Source: HLUCCA09 sp039822045 (GTDB taxonomy: Bacteria; Pseudomonadota; Alphaproteobacteria; Rhodobacterales; Rhodobacteraceae). Taken from it: 64,000 nt of DNA. Numbering within the stretch: position 1 is the first letter of the stretch; every line of letters begins with the position of its first letter. A model generated the notes under the pieces. That model did no database searches. It worked only from the letters and a program-made list of their open reading frames with translations, and was not told where the DNA came from. Location: the NCBI GenBank assembly GCA_039822045.1, contig JBCBMY010000004.1, positions 1-64,000 of the forward strand, given 5' to 3'. Made by a program: the position numbers and the translations under genes. Below are positions 52,018-60,861 of the stretch, piece by piece.

Positions 52018-53321
52018 CCGACTTCTTCGCCGACATCCCAAAGATCACCTACCGGGGTCCAGAAACCGAGGATGAGTTTGCCTTTCGCCACTACGACCCC
52101 GACGAGGAGGTCATGGGCAAGCGGATGGAGGACCATCTGCGATTTGCAGTTGCCTACTGGCACAGTTTCGCCTGGGAAGGCGGCGATCCGTTTGGCGGGC
52201 GCACGTTCGAGCGGCCTTGGTACCCGCAAGACGATATGGCGCGGGCCAAGATAAAGGCCGACGCAGCCTTCGAGATGTTTGCACGCCTCGGTCAGCCCTT
52301 CTTCTGTTTCCATGATGCCGATGTGCGCCCTGAGGGCGCGACATTCGCCGAAAGCGCGACGCGCCTCGACGAGATCACCGACTATTTCGGGCAGAAGATG
52401 GAGGAGACAGGCACACGTCTTTTGTGGGGCACGGCGAACCTCTTCTCGCATCGCAGGTTCATGGCAGGCGCCGCGACGAACCCGGACCCGGACGTCTTTG
52501 CCTATGCCGGAGCGACGGTGAAGGCCTGTATGGACGCGACCCAGAAACTCGGCGGCGCGAACTATGTTCTCTGGGGCGGGCGCGAGGGATACGAAACCCT
52601 GCTGAACACCGATTTCGGGCGCGAAGATCGGCAGATGGGTCGCTTCCTTCAGATGGTGGTCGAGTACAAGCACAAGATCGGATTCGAGGGGACGATCTTG
52701 ATCGAGCCGAAACCGCAGGAGCCCACCAAGCACCAGTACGACTATGATGTCGCCACGGTTTGGGGCTTTCTCAAGCGTCATGGGCTTGAGGGTGAGGTAA
52801 AGGTCAATATCGAGCAGGGCCACGCGATCCTTGCCGGCCACAGCTTCGAGCACGAGATTGCGCTTGCCGCGAGCCTTGGCATCTTGGGCTCGATCGACAT
52901 GAACCGGAACGACTATCAGTCCGGCTGGGACACCGACCAGTTTCCGAACAGCGCCCCCGAAGTGATGCTAGCCTACTACGAAATTCTGAAGGCGGGTGGA
53001 TTCAGCACGGGAGGCACCAACTTTGACGCCAAACTGCGGCGCCAGTCGCTTGACGCGGCCGATCTGATCCTGGCCCATGCGGGCGCAATGGATGTGTGCG
53101 CGCGGGCTTTGAAGGGCGCGGCGGCAATGCTGTCTGACGGGCGATTGGAAGAGGCTCGCGCTGCGCGCTATGCGAAGTGGGACGCCCCTTCGACGAAAAC
53201 CCTGATGAGCCGGGCGACGCTGGACGACTGCGCCGACCTCATTGTCGGCCAGGGGATTGAGCCCGAGCCATCGTCAGGTCGGCAGGAACGGCTCGAAAAC
53301 CTCGTCAATCGATACCTGTGA
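52014..53321 (+). CDS. xylA: D-xylose isomerase
   Basis: 435 residues, starting in an ATGA overlap with xylB. Active-site stretches are present: FCFHDADVRPEG, WGGREGYETLLNTD, IEPKPQEPTKHQYD, NIEQGHAILAGHSFEHE and SIDMNRNDYQSGWDTDQFP, which carry the two metal sites and the catalytic His. It converts D-xylose to D-xylulose in the cytoplasm. It closes the xylose regulon; 172 bases without a gene separate it from hisD. Confidence 0.95.
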   Translation: MTDFFADIPKITYRGPETEDEFAFRHYDPDEEVMGKRMEDHLRFAVAYWHSFAWEGGDPFGGRTFERPWYPQDDMARAKIKADAAFEMFARLGQPFFCFHDADVRPEGATFAESATRLDEITDYFGQKMEETGTRLLWGTANLFSHRRFMAGAATNPDPDVFAYAGATVKACMDATQKLGGANYVLWGGREGYETLLNTDFGREDRQMGRFLQMVVEYKHKIGFEGTILIEPKPQEPTKHQYDYDVATVWGFLKRHGLEGEVKVNIEQGHAILAGHSFEHEIALAASLGILGSIDMNRNDYQSGWDTDQFPNSAPEVMLAYYEILKAGGFSTGGTNFDAKLRRQSLDAADLILAHAGAMDVCARALKGAAAMLSDGRLEEARAARYAKWDAPSTKTLMSRATLDDCADLIVGQGIEPEPSSGRQERLENLVNRYL

Positions 53322-53493
53322 CTGCCCCTGGTCACGCGAGAGCACGCACACCTGCCGCCATTGCGGCTCCACCTTAGTTCACGGCGGCGCCGAAGTTGTC
53401 CGCACGCAGTAGGGAGTTCCCAACTTACTTGAGGGTGGTCTGCTTGAGCCTCTGCTTCGGCGGAGCTACATCGCGGCGCTGAAAGGGGGCTTC

Positions 53494-54801
53494 ATGCCGC
53501 AACTCCTAGACACGACGGACGCCGATTTTGACAAGGCCTTCGCCGCGCTGCTCTCGGCCAAACGGGAGGATGCACCCGAGGTGGACGATGTCGTCGCTGG
53601 CATTATCGCCGATGTGCGAGACAGGGGCGATGAGGCTCTGATCGAACTGACCGAACGGTTTGACCGGATCCGTCTCGAACCGGCCACCCTCGCCTTCACG
53701 GAGGCCGAGATCGACAGGGCCGCGGCCCAGGTCTCGGCGGAGGAGCGCGCGGCGCTTGAACTCGCTGCCAAGCGGATCGAGGCCTACCACGCACGTCAGA
53801 TGCCTCAGGACGCGCGCTGGATCGATGACAATGGTGCCGAACTAGGGTGGCGGTGGGGTCCGGTGGACTCGGCCGGCCTATACGTGCCCGGTGGTCTCGC
53901 GTCCTATCCGTCCTCGGTGCTGATGAACGCCATCCCGGCCAAGGTCGCGGGCGTTCATAGTCTGGTCGTCACAGTGCCGACGCCGGACGGTGAAGTGAAT
54001 CCGTTGGTGCTTTTGGCGTGCCGGCTGGCCGGGGTCGACATCGTCTACCGGGTGGGCGGGGCTCAGGCCATCGCAGCGCTCGCCTATGGCACGGATTCCG
54101 TTCGCGCCGTTGACAAGATCACCGGCCCTGGCAACGCCTATGTCGCGGCCGCCAAGCGAAGGGTGTTTGGGCATGTCGGCATCGACATGATTGCGGGGCC
54201 GTCCGAGATCCTTGTCATTGCTGATCACACGGCCGATCCCGACTGGGTCGCGCTGGATCTGCTGTCACAGGCGGAGCATGATGCAAGTGCGCAAGCGATC
54301 CTACTCACGCCAGACAGGGGCCTGGCGGAGCGTGTGGTAGAGGCTGTTGAGCGACGCCTCGAAACGCTTGCCCGCAGCGAGATTGCAGGGGCCAGCTGGC
54401 GAGACTTTGGGGCGGTCATCACAACGCGCGATCTTGCCGAAGCGGCAGCGCTCTCGAACCGTGTGGCGCCCGAGCATCTGGAACTCTGCACCGACGACCC
54501 AGACGCGCTCGCCGAGAAGATCAGCCATGCCGGTGCGATCTTCCTTGGCCAGTGGACGCCAGAGGCGATCGGCGACTATGTCGGCGGCCCAAACCACGTA
54601 TTGCCGACCGCGCGATCGGCCCGCTTTTCTTCGGGCCTGTCGGTGATGGACTTTCTGAAGCGCACGACGCTGGCAAAGATGACACCTGGCGCCCTCGCCG
54701 CGATCGGTCCTGCCGCCGAACGGCTCGCGATTTCAGAGAGTCTCGAGGCGCATGGGCTGTCCGTTCGCGCCCGCCTCGACCGACTGAACGAAGATTTGTA
54801 G
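53494..54801 (+). CDS. hisD: Histidinol dehydrogenase
   Basis: 435 residues. It oxidises L-histidinol to L-histidine using two NAD+, the last steps of histidine synthesis. YVPGGLASYPSSVLMN, YRVGGAQAIAALAYGT and GPSEILVIADHTADP are family signatures; the metal and base residues lie in QAEHD and APEHLELC. The C-terminus ends RLDRLNEDL. It would normally follow DUF2948 in Rhodobacterales. Confidence 0.95.
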   Translation: MPQLLDTTDADFDKAFAALLSAKREDAPEVDDVVAGIIADVRDRGDEALIELTERFDRIRLEPATLAFTEAEIDRAAAQVSAEERAALELAAKRIEAYHARQMPQDARWIDDNGAELGWRWGPVDSAGLYVPGGLASYPSSVLMNAIPAKVAGVHSLVVTVPTPDGEVNPLVLLACRLAGVDIVYRVGGAQAIAALAYGTDSVRAVDKITGPGNAYVAAAKRRVFGHVGIDMIAGPSEILVIADHTADPDWVALDLLSQAEHDASAQAILLTPDRGLAERVVEAVERRLETLARSEIAGASWRDFGAVITTRDLAEAAALSNRVAPEHLELCTDDPDALAEKISHAGAIFLGQWTPEAIGDYVGGPNHVLPTARSARFSSGLSVMDFLKRTTLAKMTPGALAAIGPAAERLAISESLEAHGLSVRARLDRLNEDL

Positions 54802-54974
54802 GAAAGGGGCATGGGGTCGTCGCGTTCCCTCCGTGTGCTTGGCGCCACGCCGGTTTGGCGCAGAACCTGCCGTTTCACGGCCCCGAAACCCGGCCCCGCA
54901 GCCCGTGAACACCAAGGAAATTGCCACACGTTCGCGCACGCGCTAGCACGGGCGCGGATCAACCGAGCGCCGCT

Positions 54975-55454
54975 ATGACCCGCCTCTGCCACATCGAGAT
55001 CGACGATGCGAACCTGCCGCCTCCGACCGCGGAGATCGAGCAGGAGCGGCGCGTGGCGATCTTCGATCTGCTTGAGGACAACAGTTTTGCAATCCCGAGA
55101 CGTGGAGGACACGCGATACCGCCTGGCCCTTATCGACTTGTCCTTGCGATCCGCGAGCGGCGTCTGGTTTTTGATCTCGCCCAGGAAGATGAGACGCGCA
55201 TTGGCGAGTTCCACCTGTCCCTGTCGCCCTTCCGCCAGGTCGTTAAGGATTATTGGCAGATCTGCGAGAGCTACTTTGATGCAGTCAAGAGGCTGCCTCC
55301 GGCTCAGATTGAGGCCATCGATATGGCGCGTCGCGGAATCCACAACGAAGGCGCTCGGGTCCTGCAGGAGCGGCTAGATGGGAAGGCGGATGTCGATACC
55401 GACACGGCCCGCCGCCTGTTCACTTTGATCTGTGTGATGCACTACGGGGGCTGA
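54975..55454 (+). CDS. UPF0262 family protein
   Basis: 159 residues. RVAIFDLLEDNSFAI, GPYRLVLAIRERRLVFDL and SPFRQVVKDYWQICESYFDAVK are the conserved parts of this alphaproteobacterial family of unknown function. It normally follows hisD, as it does here. 173 bases without a gene separate them. Seven bases separate it from the phosphatase gene. Confidence 0.9.
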   Translation: MTRLCHIEIDDANLPPPTAEIEQERRVAIFDLLEDNSFAIPRRGGHAIPPGPYRLVLAIRERRLVFDLAQEDETRIGEFHLSLSPFRQVVKDYWQICESYFDAVKRLPPAQIEAIDMARRGIHNEGARVLQERLDGKADVDTDTARRLFTLICVMHYGG

Positions 55455-55461
55455 GGACCAG

Positions 55462-55920
55462 GTGGCGGATCTTCCCTCGTCTATCCTGTTCTGCTGCGAT
55501 CATAACTCCGTCCGCTCGCCGATGGCTGAGGGCCTTGCCAAAAGGATGTACGGCACCCGGGCTTATCTGCAATCGGCTGGAGTCCATGGCGACCGAGAGA
55601 TCGATGGATTCGCGATTGCGGTGTGCGCGGAGCTGGGAGTGGGATTGTCGCGCCACCGCTCGCGGAGCTTCGATCAGATGCGCCTCTGGGGGGACGATTT
55701 GGGCGCATTCGACCTGGTAGTGGCGCTTTCGCCAGCGTCTCAGCGCCGTGCGCTCGATCTGACGCGCGATTTCGCCCTCGACGTGGTCTATTGGCCGGTA
55801 ATGGATCCAACTGGGTTGGGGGAAAGCCGCGACAGCCGCCTCGTCGCCTACCGCACGACGCGCGATCAGATCATCGAGCGGATGATTGAACGTTGGGGTG
55901 GGCTTGTACCTCATCGATAA
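55462..55920 (+). CDS. Low-molecular-weight tyrosine phosphatase family protein
   Basis: 152 residues from GTG 55462 (TGAGGA upstream). The N-terminal P-loop is FCCDHNSVRSPMAEG, a C-x5-R-S motif with the Cys-Asp-His-Asn-Ser variant, and the acid region is VVYWPVMDPTG. It is related to arsenate reductase and protein phosphatases; its substrate is unknown. It belongs to the hisD-UPF0262-phosphatase-infA order. Confidence 0.85.
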   Translation: MADLPSSILFCCDHNSVRSPMAEGLAKRMYGTRAYLQSAGVHGDREIDGFAIAVCAELGVGLSRHRSRSFDQMRLWGDDLGAFDLVVALSPASQRRALDLTRDFALDVVYWPVMDPTGLGESRDSRLVAYRTTRDQIIERMIERWGGLVPHR

Positions 55921-56069
55921 GCGAGGCCGGCGCTCATGTCGCTCGGACAGAAGCCAATCGCGCATTCGACGGGGCGAGTGCCGGTTGGTCGGTCTGGTGA
56001 AGGGGTGCAGCGTGGTCTTTTCTCGGGCAGGTCGGGCCCCGCGCGAGGGACGGTCTTGATGTGGTCGAC

Positions 56070-56120
56070 GCAAATCTCTTGAATCAAGAGATTTGCAAAT
56101 TCCTTTCAGAAGGAATTTGC
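56070..56120. repeat. Two adjacent perfect hairpins
   Basis: Hairpin one (56070-56096) has 13-bp arms, GCAAATCTCTTGA and its complement, around one base. Hairpin two (56095-56120) has 11-bp arms, GCAAATTCCTT and its complement, around TCAG. They share two bases and begin with the same GCAAAT. Both are AT-rich within a 293-base gap (55921-56213) that has no gene. Confidence 0.8.
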
Positions 56121-56213
56121 TGAGGAAATTGGGAGAACCGGCACCTTCGCTTTCAGCGACTTGCGCATTGTGGTGCGAGGTAGCCAAACTGGCGCGTACG
56201 CGCGGAGCAGGAC

Positions 56214-56825
56214 TTGAGCGATCTGATCGAGGGTGGTGATGTGGTCGAGACAAAGGTGCTGCGCGGTGGCCAGATCGAGCGCGCAGTTGCTGACCTTGCA
56301 TGTCTTCGCATCTCGGTTTTCCGGTCGTATCCGTACCTCTATGACGGGGATATGGACTATGAACGTCGCTATCTTGGCCGGTTTGCCGGTGTTCCGCGCG
56401 CATTTGTCGTGGCTGCCACCAGTGAGGGTCGCCTGGTCGGAGCGGCGACGGCTTGTCCAATGGAGGACCATGAGGACGGTTTCTCTGCGCCGCTTGCCGC
56501 CGCGGGAATTAAGCCCACCAGTGTCTACTACTGTGCCGAAAGCGTCTTGCTGCCAGAGTATCGCGGGCAAGGGCTCGGCCATCGCTTCTTCGATGCGCGA
56601 GAGGCGGAGGGACGGGCGCTTGGTCGCGCCTATGCCGCTTTTGCCTCGGTCGTAAGACCGGAGAACCATCCTGAGCGCCCTCTGGGATATCGCCCGCTCG
56701 ACGCATTCTGGTACAAGCGCGGCTATTCACCGATTCCTGGCGCAGTGGCGCAGTTCGCGTGGCGCGATGTCGGACGGGATGTCGAGACGATGAAGCCCCT
56801 CCAGCTCTGGATGCGCCGCTTGTGA
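56214..56825 (+). CDS. GNAT family N-acetyltransferase
   Basis: 203 residues from a TTG at 56214 with GGAG 6 bases upstream. The GNAT core is seen in VYYCAESVLLPEYRGQGLGHRFF, split at the acetyl-CoA loop YRGQGLG (about 119-125). The preceding segment DMDYERRYLGRFAG and the C-terminal FWYKRGYSPIPG fit the family found together with nitrilases. Its stop overlaps the start of a carbon-nitrogen hydrolase, so the two are coupled. In other bacteria GNAT and nitrilase domains are fused in this order. Substrate unknown. Confidence 0.85.
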   Translation: MSDLIEGGDVVETKVLRGGQIERAVADLACLRISVFRSYPYLYDGDMDYERRYLGRFAGVPRAFVVAATSEGRLVGAATACPMEDHEDGFSAPLAAAGIKPTSVYYCAESVLLPEYRGQGLGHRFFDAREAEGRALGRAYAAFASVVRPENHPERPLGYRPLDAFWYKRGYSPIPGAVAQFAWRDVGRDVETMKPLQLWMRRL

Positions 56826-57751
56826 CCGGGCCAGTGACGTTCTCCTCACAAGCTCTTCCAGCGCGTCCCTTGCGCCTTGCTGCCGGCGCATGGCCTCTCG
56901 AATGGCACGCCGACTGGGAGGGGTTCGCCTCCAAGCTGTCGGCATGGGTGGAGACGGCGGCCTCGCACCAGGCGACCCATGCAGCACTTCCAGAATACAT
57001 GGGTATGGAGGCGGCGTTTGTCGGCCCTAGGAAGAAACTCAGCGTAGCGGACTGGTTCGTGCGCGCGTCCGACGCGGCCGAGGACTTCCGACGTCTCTCG
57101 GCCAGCCTCGCTCACCATCATGGGCTAACGCTCTTATCGGGCAGCTTGCCGGTGCGCGAGCACGGTGGGTGGCGCAACCGTGCCTGGCTTTGCGCGCCGG
57201 GCGGGTGCGTGACCACTCATGACAAGCAGGTCCTCACACCATGGGAGCGTGTAGCAACGCCCTTGTCGCCTGGGACCCAAATTACGGTGGGCGAAACAGC
57301 CGCCGGACGCCTCGGCGTCTTGATCTGCTACGATGCCGAGTTTCCTGTTTTGGCACAGGCGATGGCCCCTGACATCCTCTTGGTTCCGTCCTGCACCGAA
57401 GCACTGGCCGGACAGAGCCGCGTGCGTGCGGCCGCCCGGGCGAGGGCCCTCGAGCAGCAAGCCGTCACCGTGCATGCGCCTCTGCTCGGCGCCATTTCAG
57501 AGTGCGAGATTGTTGATGCCAATCGAGGGCGCGCGGGCATCTTCGGCCCGCCCGACCTCGGCTTCCCCGACGATGGTATTCTGGCCGACGGCGAACTGGA
57601 CGCTCCGGGATGGGTTTTCGCAGACCTGCCCCGTGGCGCCCTGTCAGCAACACGTGCCAACGGGGCCATTGCAACGCGAGCCCATAGTATCGAGGCCGCG
57701 GCACGCGCGAAGAGCGTTAGGGCGACTGGCCTCGAAGAACAAACCCCTTGA
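56822..57751 (+). CDS. Carbon-nitrogen hydrolase (nitrilase superfamily)
   Basis: 309 residues from GTG 56822 in an overlap with the GNAT stop. The Glu-Lys-Cys triad is present: Glu58 in ALPEYMG, Lys135 in HDKQVLTPWE, Cys169 in LICYDAEFP. The enzyme would hydrolyse an amide or nitrile carbon-nitrogen bond in the cytoplasm. The HDKQxLTPWE context is like the amidase group that accompanies GNAT domains. The pair sits inside an otherwise conserved block. Confidence 0.88.
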   Translation: MTGPVTFSSQALPARPLRLAAGAWPLEWHADWEGFASKLSAWVETAASHQATHAALPEYMGMEAAFVGPRKKLSVADWFVRASDAAEDFRRLSASLAHHHGLTLLSGSLPVREHGGWRNRAWLCAPGGCVTTHDKQVLTPWERVATPLSPGTQITVGETAAGRLGVLICYDAEFPVLAQAMAPDILLVPSCTEALAGQSRVRAAARARALEQQAVTVHAPLLGAISECEIVDANRGRAGIFGPPDLGFPDDGILADGELDAPGWVFADLPRGALSATRANGAIATRAHSIEAAARAKSVRATGLEEQTP

Positions 57752-57844
57752 TTTGCGCATCGGCGCGGCGCATCTACCCGTCACGTTCAGCGTACGTCGT
57801 TCGGGTCGGGCGCAGGGCGCGCTGTAGCAACGAACGGAGTAACC

Positions 57845-58063
57845 ATGGCCAAGGAAGAAATGCTCGAATTTCCCGGTGTCGTGAAGGAACTCCTGCCGAA
57901 CGCGACGTTCCGGGTCGAGCTTGAGAATGGCCATGAGATCATCGCGCACACGGCAGGCAAGATGCGAAAGAACCGGATCCGCGTCCTCGCAGGGGACAAG
58001 GTGCAGGTCGAGATGACGCCCTATGATCTGACCAAAGGGCGCATCAACTATCGTTTCAAGTAA
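57845..58063 (+). CDS. infA: Translation initiation factor IF-1
   Basis: 72 residues, the standard length, one S1/OB fold. MAKEEMLEFPGVVKELLPNA and MRKNRIRVLAGDKVQVEMTP are nearly invariant in bacteria. It binds the ribosomal A site during initiation. Followed after 3 bases by maf. Confidence 0.97.
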   Translation: MAKEEMLEFPGVVKELLPNATFRVELENGHEIIAHTAGKMRKNRIRVLAGDKVQVEMTPYDLTKGRINYRFK

Positions 58064-58066
58064 GAC

Positions 58067-58651
58067 TTGGCCAGGCCTCGGCTGATCCTCGGCTCGGGCA
58101 GCCCCCGAAGGCTGGATCTATTGGCGCAACTTGGCCTTGTGCCGGACGCTGTGCGTCCGCCTGAGATCGATGAGACACCGGCCAAAGGCGAACTTCCTCG
58201 GCTCTACTGCCAGCGCATGGCGCGGGAAAAGGCGGTTGCGGTCGAGGCGGAAGACGCCGAAATCGTGCTCTCGGCAGACACAACGGTCGCGCTTGGTCGG
58301 CGCATCCTTGGCAAACCATCCGATGAAGCCGAAGCACGTGGGTTTCTGGAGGCCCTTTCCGGCCGACGTCATCGCGTGATCACAGCGGTGGCCGTTCGAA
58401 GGGGACGGGACCTTTGGGAGCGCGACAGCATCACGACAGTGCGTGTGAAGTCGCTTTCGGGTGAGGAAATCGCGGCTTACCTTGCGACTGGCGATTGGCG
58501 CGGCAAAGCGGGTGGCTATTCCATCCAGGGGCCGGCGGGTGCCTTCATTCCTTGGATCCAGGGCTCTTATCCGGGCGTGGTCGGTCTGCCCCTTGCGGAA
58601 ACAGCGGGGCTGTTGAAGGCCGCGGGCGTGTCTCTCTATGGCGCGGCATGA
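58067..58651 (+). CDS. maf: Maf family nucleotide pyrophosphatase
   Basis: 194 residues from a TTG start. LILGSGSPRRLDLLAQLG is the Maf substrate loop, SADTTVALG carries the catalytic Asp, and GKAGGYSIQGPAGAFI is the conserved C-terminal stretch. It hydrolyses non-canonical or modified nucleoside triphosphates. Overlaps the RNase G start. Confidence 0.92.
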   Translation: MARPRLILGSGSPRRLDLLAQLGLVPDAVRPPEIDETPAKGELPRLYCQRMAREKAVAVEAEDAEIVLSADTTVALGRRILGKPSDEAEARGFLEALSGRRHRVITAVAVRRGRDLWERDSITTVRVKSLSGEEIAAYLATGDWRGKAGGYSIQGPAGAFIPWIQGSYPGVVGLPLAETAGLLKAAGVSLYGAA

Positions 58652-59694
58652 CGGGGGATAGCATCCTGCTGGACCAGGTTGCAGGGCGCCGGGTGGCTGC
58701 GCGCCTCGTGGACGGGCGTCTCGACGATTTGCTTACCGATCCCCCGGAGGATGCGGAGCCTGGCCCCGGCGCGATTGCACGCGCACGCGTCGACCGGCCT
58801 GCCAAGGGCGCAGGGGGGACGTTCGTGGCACTGCCCGACGGCATGAGTGGGTTTCTGCGCGGCGAGACAGGGCTTTCGCCCGGGGCATCGGTTCTCGTTC
58901 AGGTGTCAGGGCGGGCGGAGCCCGGCAAGGCAGTTCCGCTGACGCCAAAGCTGTTGTTCAAGTCGCGCCACGTCATCGTAACACCAAGCGCGCCCGGTCT
59001 GAACCTGTCGCGCCAGATCAAGGATGAGGAGACGCGTGCACGGTTGCGCACGTTGGCCGAAGATCTGATGGATGACACGCGCATGGGCCTGATCTTGCGT
59101 TCGGGCTCTGCCGAGGCAGAGGAGGGTGCTGTGGCGGACGACATCGCCGACATGCGCGCTCTGGCCGAGGCTGTGACTGGAGACATTCATGGCCAGCCCG
59201 AGTGGCTCACGGACGCGCCGGACGCCCATCATCTTGCATGGCGGGACTGGCCGGAGGCCCAGGAGATCGACACGACGCCTGGATGCCTTGCCGATCGAGG
59301 AATACTCGATGAGATCGCGGCGCTGGCCCGGCCCGAAACTGATCTGCCCGGCGGCGGTTTCATGGCGGTAGAGCCCACGCGGGCCCTTGTGGCGGTGGAT
59401 GTGAACACAGGCTCCGATACCAGCCCGGCCGCTGCGCTGAAGGTCAATCTTGCGGCCCTGCGCGATCTGCCGCGTGCGTTGCGCCTGCGAGGCTTGGGCG
59501 GACAAGTCGTGGTAGATCTCGCGCCATTGCCGAAGAAGCACCGACGGCAAGCGGAACAGGTGGCCAAGACTGCACTCAAGGCCTGCCCTGTGGAGACGGC
59601 CTTTGTTGGCTGGACGCCGCTTGGACATATCGAATTGAGCCGCAAGCGCGAACGCTGGCCGCTCGACCGTTCTTTTCTGGAGGCTGCACAATGA
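58648..59694 (+). CDS. rng: Ribonuclease E/G family protein
   Basis: 348 residues, shorter than E. coli RNase G (about 490). The catalytic metal motif VAVDVNTGSD is present, and the S1-like start is reduced. The Zn-link CPxC motif is not seen, so assembly may differ. This short form is what stands between maf and yacG in Rhodobacterales as I recall. Overlaps yacG by 4 bases. Confidence 0.82.
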   Translation: MTGDSILLDQVAGRRVAARLVDGRLDDLLTDPPEDAEPGPGAIARARVDRPAKGAGGTFVALPDGMSGFLRGETGLSPGASVLVQVSGRAEPGKAVPLTPKLLFKSRHVIVTPSAPGLNLSRQIKDEETRARLRTLAEDLMDDTRMGLILRSGSAEAEEGAVADDIADMRALAEAVTGDIHGQPEWLTDAPDAHHLAWRDWPEAQEIDTTPGCLADRGILDEIAALARPETDLPGGGFMAVEPTRALVAVDVNTGSDTSPAAALKVNLAALRDLPRALRLRGLGGQVVVDLAPLPKKHRRQAEQVAKTALKACPVETAFVGWTPLGHIELSRKRERWPLDRSFLEAAQ

Positions 59695-59867
59695 GCTGCC
59701 CGATCTGTGCGAAACCGCCCAGTACCGACTATCGTCCCTTCTGCTCGAAACGCTGTGCCGACGTGGACCTTGGTCGTTGGCTGACTGGGGGCTACGCGAT
59801 CCCGACCGACGATGCGCAGGATGATGATCCTCGCGACGACGGGCATGCGGAGGCGCCGGAGCACTGA
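59691..59867 (+). CDS. yacG: DNA gyrase inhibitor YacG (zinc protein)
   Basis: 58 residues, ATGA overlap with rng. Four zinc ligands: Cys3 and Cys6 in CPIC, Cys18 and Cys22 in FCSKRCADVDLGRWL, a YacG hallmark. The acidic tail is typical. It binds GyrB in other bacteria. Confidence 0.9.
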   Translation: MSCPICAKPPSTDYRPFCSKRCADVDLGRWLTGGYAIPTDDAQDDDPRDDGHAEAPEH

Positions 59868-59870
59868 GCG

Positions 59871-60368
59871 CTAGCCAAGGCCAAGGTCTGTTGGATTGAG
59901 CCGATAGGCTTTGCCGAAGCCCCCATTGAGATGGGCCACGTGCACATCGACAATGGCGAAGGAGAAATCTGCGAAGTCGATATAGAGTTGGGCCTTTGGC
60001 TGCTGCAACAGGTAAGCCGTGCGCGTTTCAGCGTGACCGGCCTCACCATGGCGCAAGAAGCTCACCTCACCCTGCAGCGTGATGCGGGGATGGGTCAGCG
60101 GGTCACCCTTTTGGCCCGGCTCGCCCAACAGCAGTGAGCATCGCGGATCGGCCTTCAGAGCCTGGGTGTGGCTTGACAGATCTGAGATCAGGGTGACGGG
60201 GCGACCATCGGAGGCTAGAGCCACGGCCACCCGTGTTACCATCGGCGCCCCCGTTCCCGGCTCGCATACCCCAAGCGCGCCGAAACGCGCCTCGGTGACC
60301 AGCTTGCGGCCGAGAGCGCGGGCTTCATCGTTGGTCTGTCGGATGGGATCGATCTTCTTCTCTGTCAT
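59871..60368 (-). CDS. HugZ / pyridoxamine 5'-phosphate oxidase-like protein
   Basis: 165 residues. Split-barrel FMN-type fold: ALGRKLVTEARFGALGV, PVTLISDLSSHTQALKADPRCSLL (split) and the C-terminal FADFSFAIVDVHVAHLNGGFGKAY, which is typical of HugZ-like haem-degrading or haem-binding proteins. Short version without the extra C-terminal domain. It converges on yacG with a 3-base gap. Confidence 0.83.
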   Translation of the reverse strand: MTEKKIDPIRQTNDEARALGRKLVTEARFGALGVCEPGTGAPMVTRVAVALASDGRPVTLISDLSSHTQALKADPRCSLLLGEPGQKGDPLTHPRITLQGEVSFLRHGEAGHAETRTAYLLQQPKAQLYIDFADFSFAIVDVHVAHLNGGFGKAYRLNPTDLGLG

Positions 60369-60455
60369 GGCTGTGATCCTAGGGGAGCCTCCATTGCGGA
60401 CAAGTTGCCAGCCCGCATGCTAGTCTGATCAGACAGCGGCAAGATGGAGGGGCCC

Positions 60456-60776
60456 ATGCCCGTAATCCGCGAAGGCAAGACGGGCCAGACCGTCATCACT
60501 ACATTCGAGATGACGCCGGGCACGGCGCAGGATCTTCTGGAAGAGCTCCGTGCCGCTTATGCGGAGTTCATCTCGAAGCAACCCGGTTTCATCGCCGCAG
60601 GTCTGCACATTAACGATGCCCAGACCCGCATCGCGAACTACTCGCAGTGGGAGCGGCGCGAGGACTTCCAGGCGATGCTGCGCTCCGACGAGATGCGCGC
60701 CCGGAACCGGCGCTTCGCTTCGATGTGCTCGCGGTTCGAACCGGTGATGTACGAGGTGATGGCCACGTTCGACTGA
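60456..60776 (+). CDS. Antibiotic biosynthesis monooxygenase-fold (ABM) protein
   Basis: 106 residues from ATG 60456 with GGAGGGG upstream. Ferredoxin-like ABM pattern: the central helix LEELRAAYAEFISKQPGF and the strand IANYSQWERREDFQAML. Substrate unknown. Lies 87 bases from the divergent HugZ-like gene, and 85 bases before argF. Confidence 0.78.
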   Translation: MPVIREGKTGQTVITTFEMTPGTAQDLLEELRAAYAEFISKQPGFIAAGLHINDAQTRIANYSQWERREDFQAMLRSDEMRARNRRFASMCSRFEPVMYEVMATFD

Positions 60777-60861
60777 CGGGCGGAGCGCCTGTTTCGGCCT
60801 TTCCTCTTGATCTTTAGAGACTTTGCATGTCCTGTCCGGGCTCTGCCTTAGGGGGGCTGCC

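Noticed and set aside
50383..52041. 552-codon open frame on the minus strand
   Set aside because: Opposite xylB; no motif and shadow-type composition.
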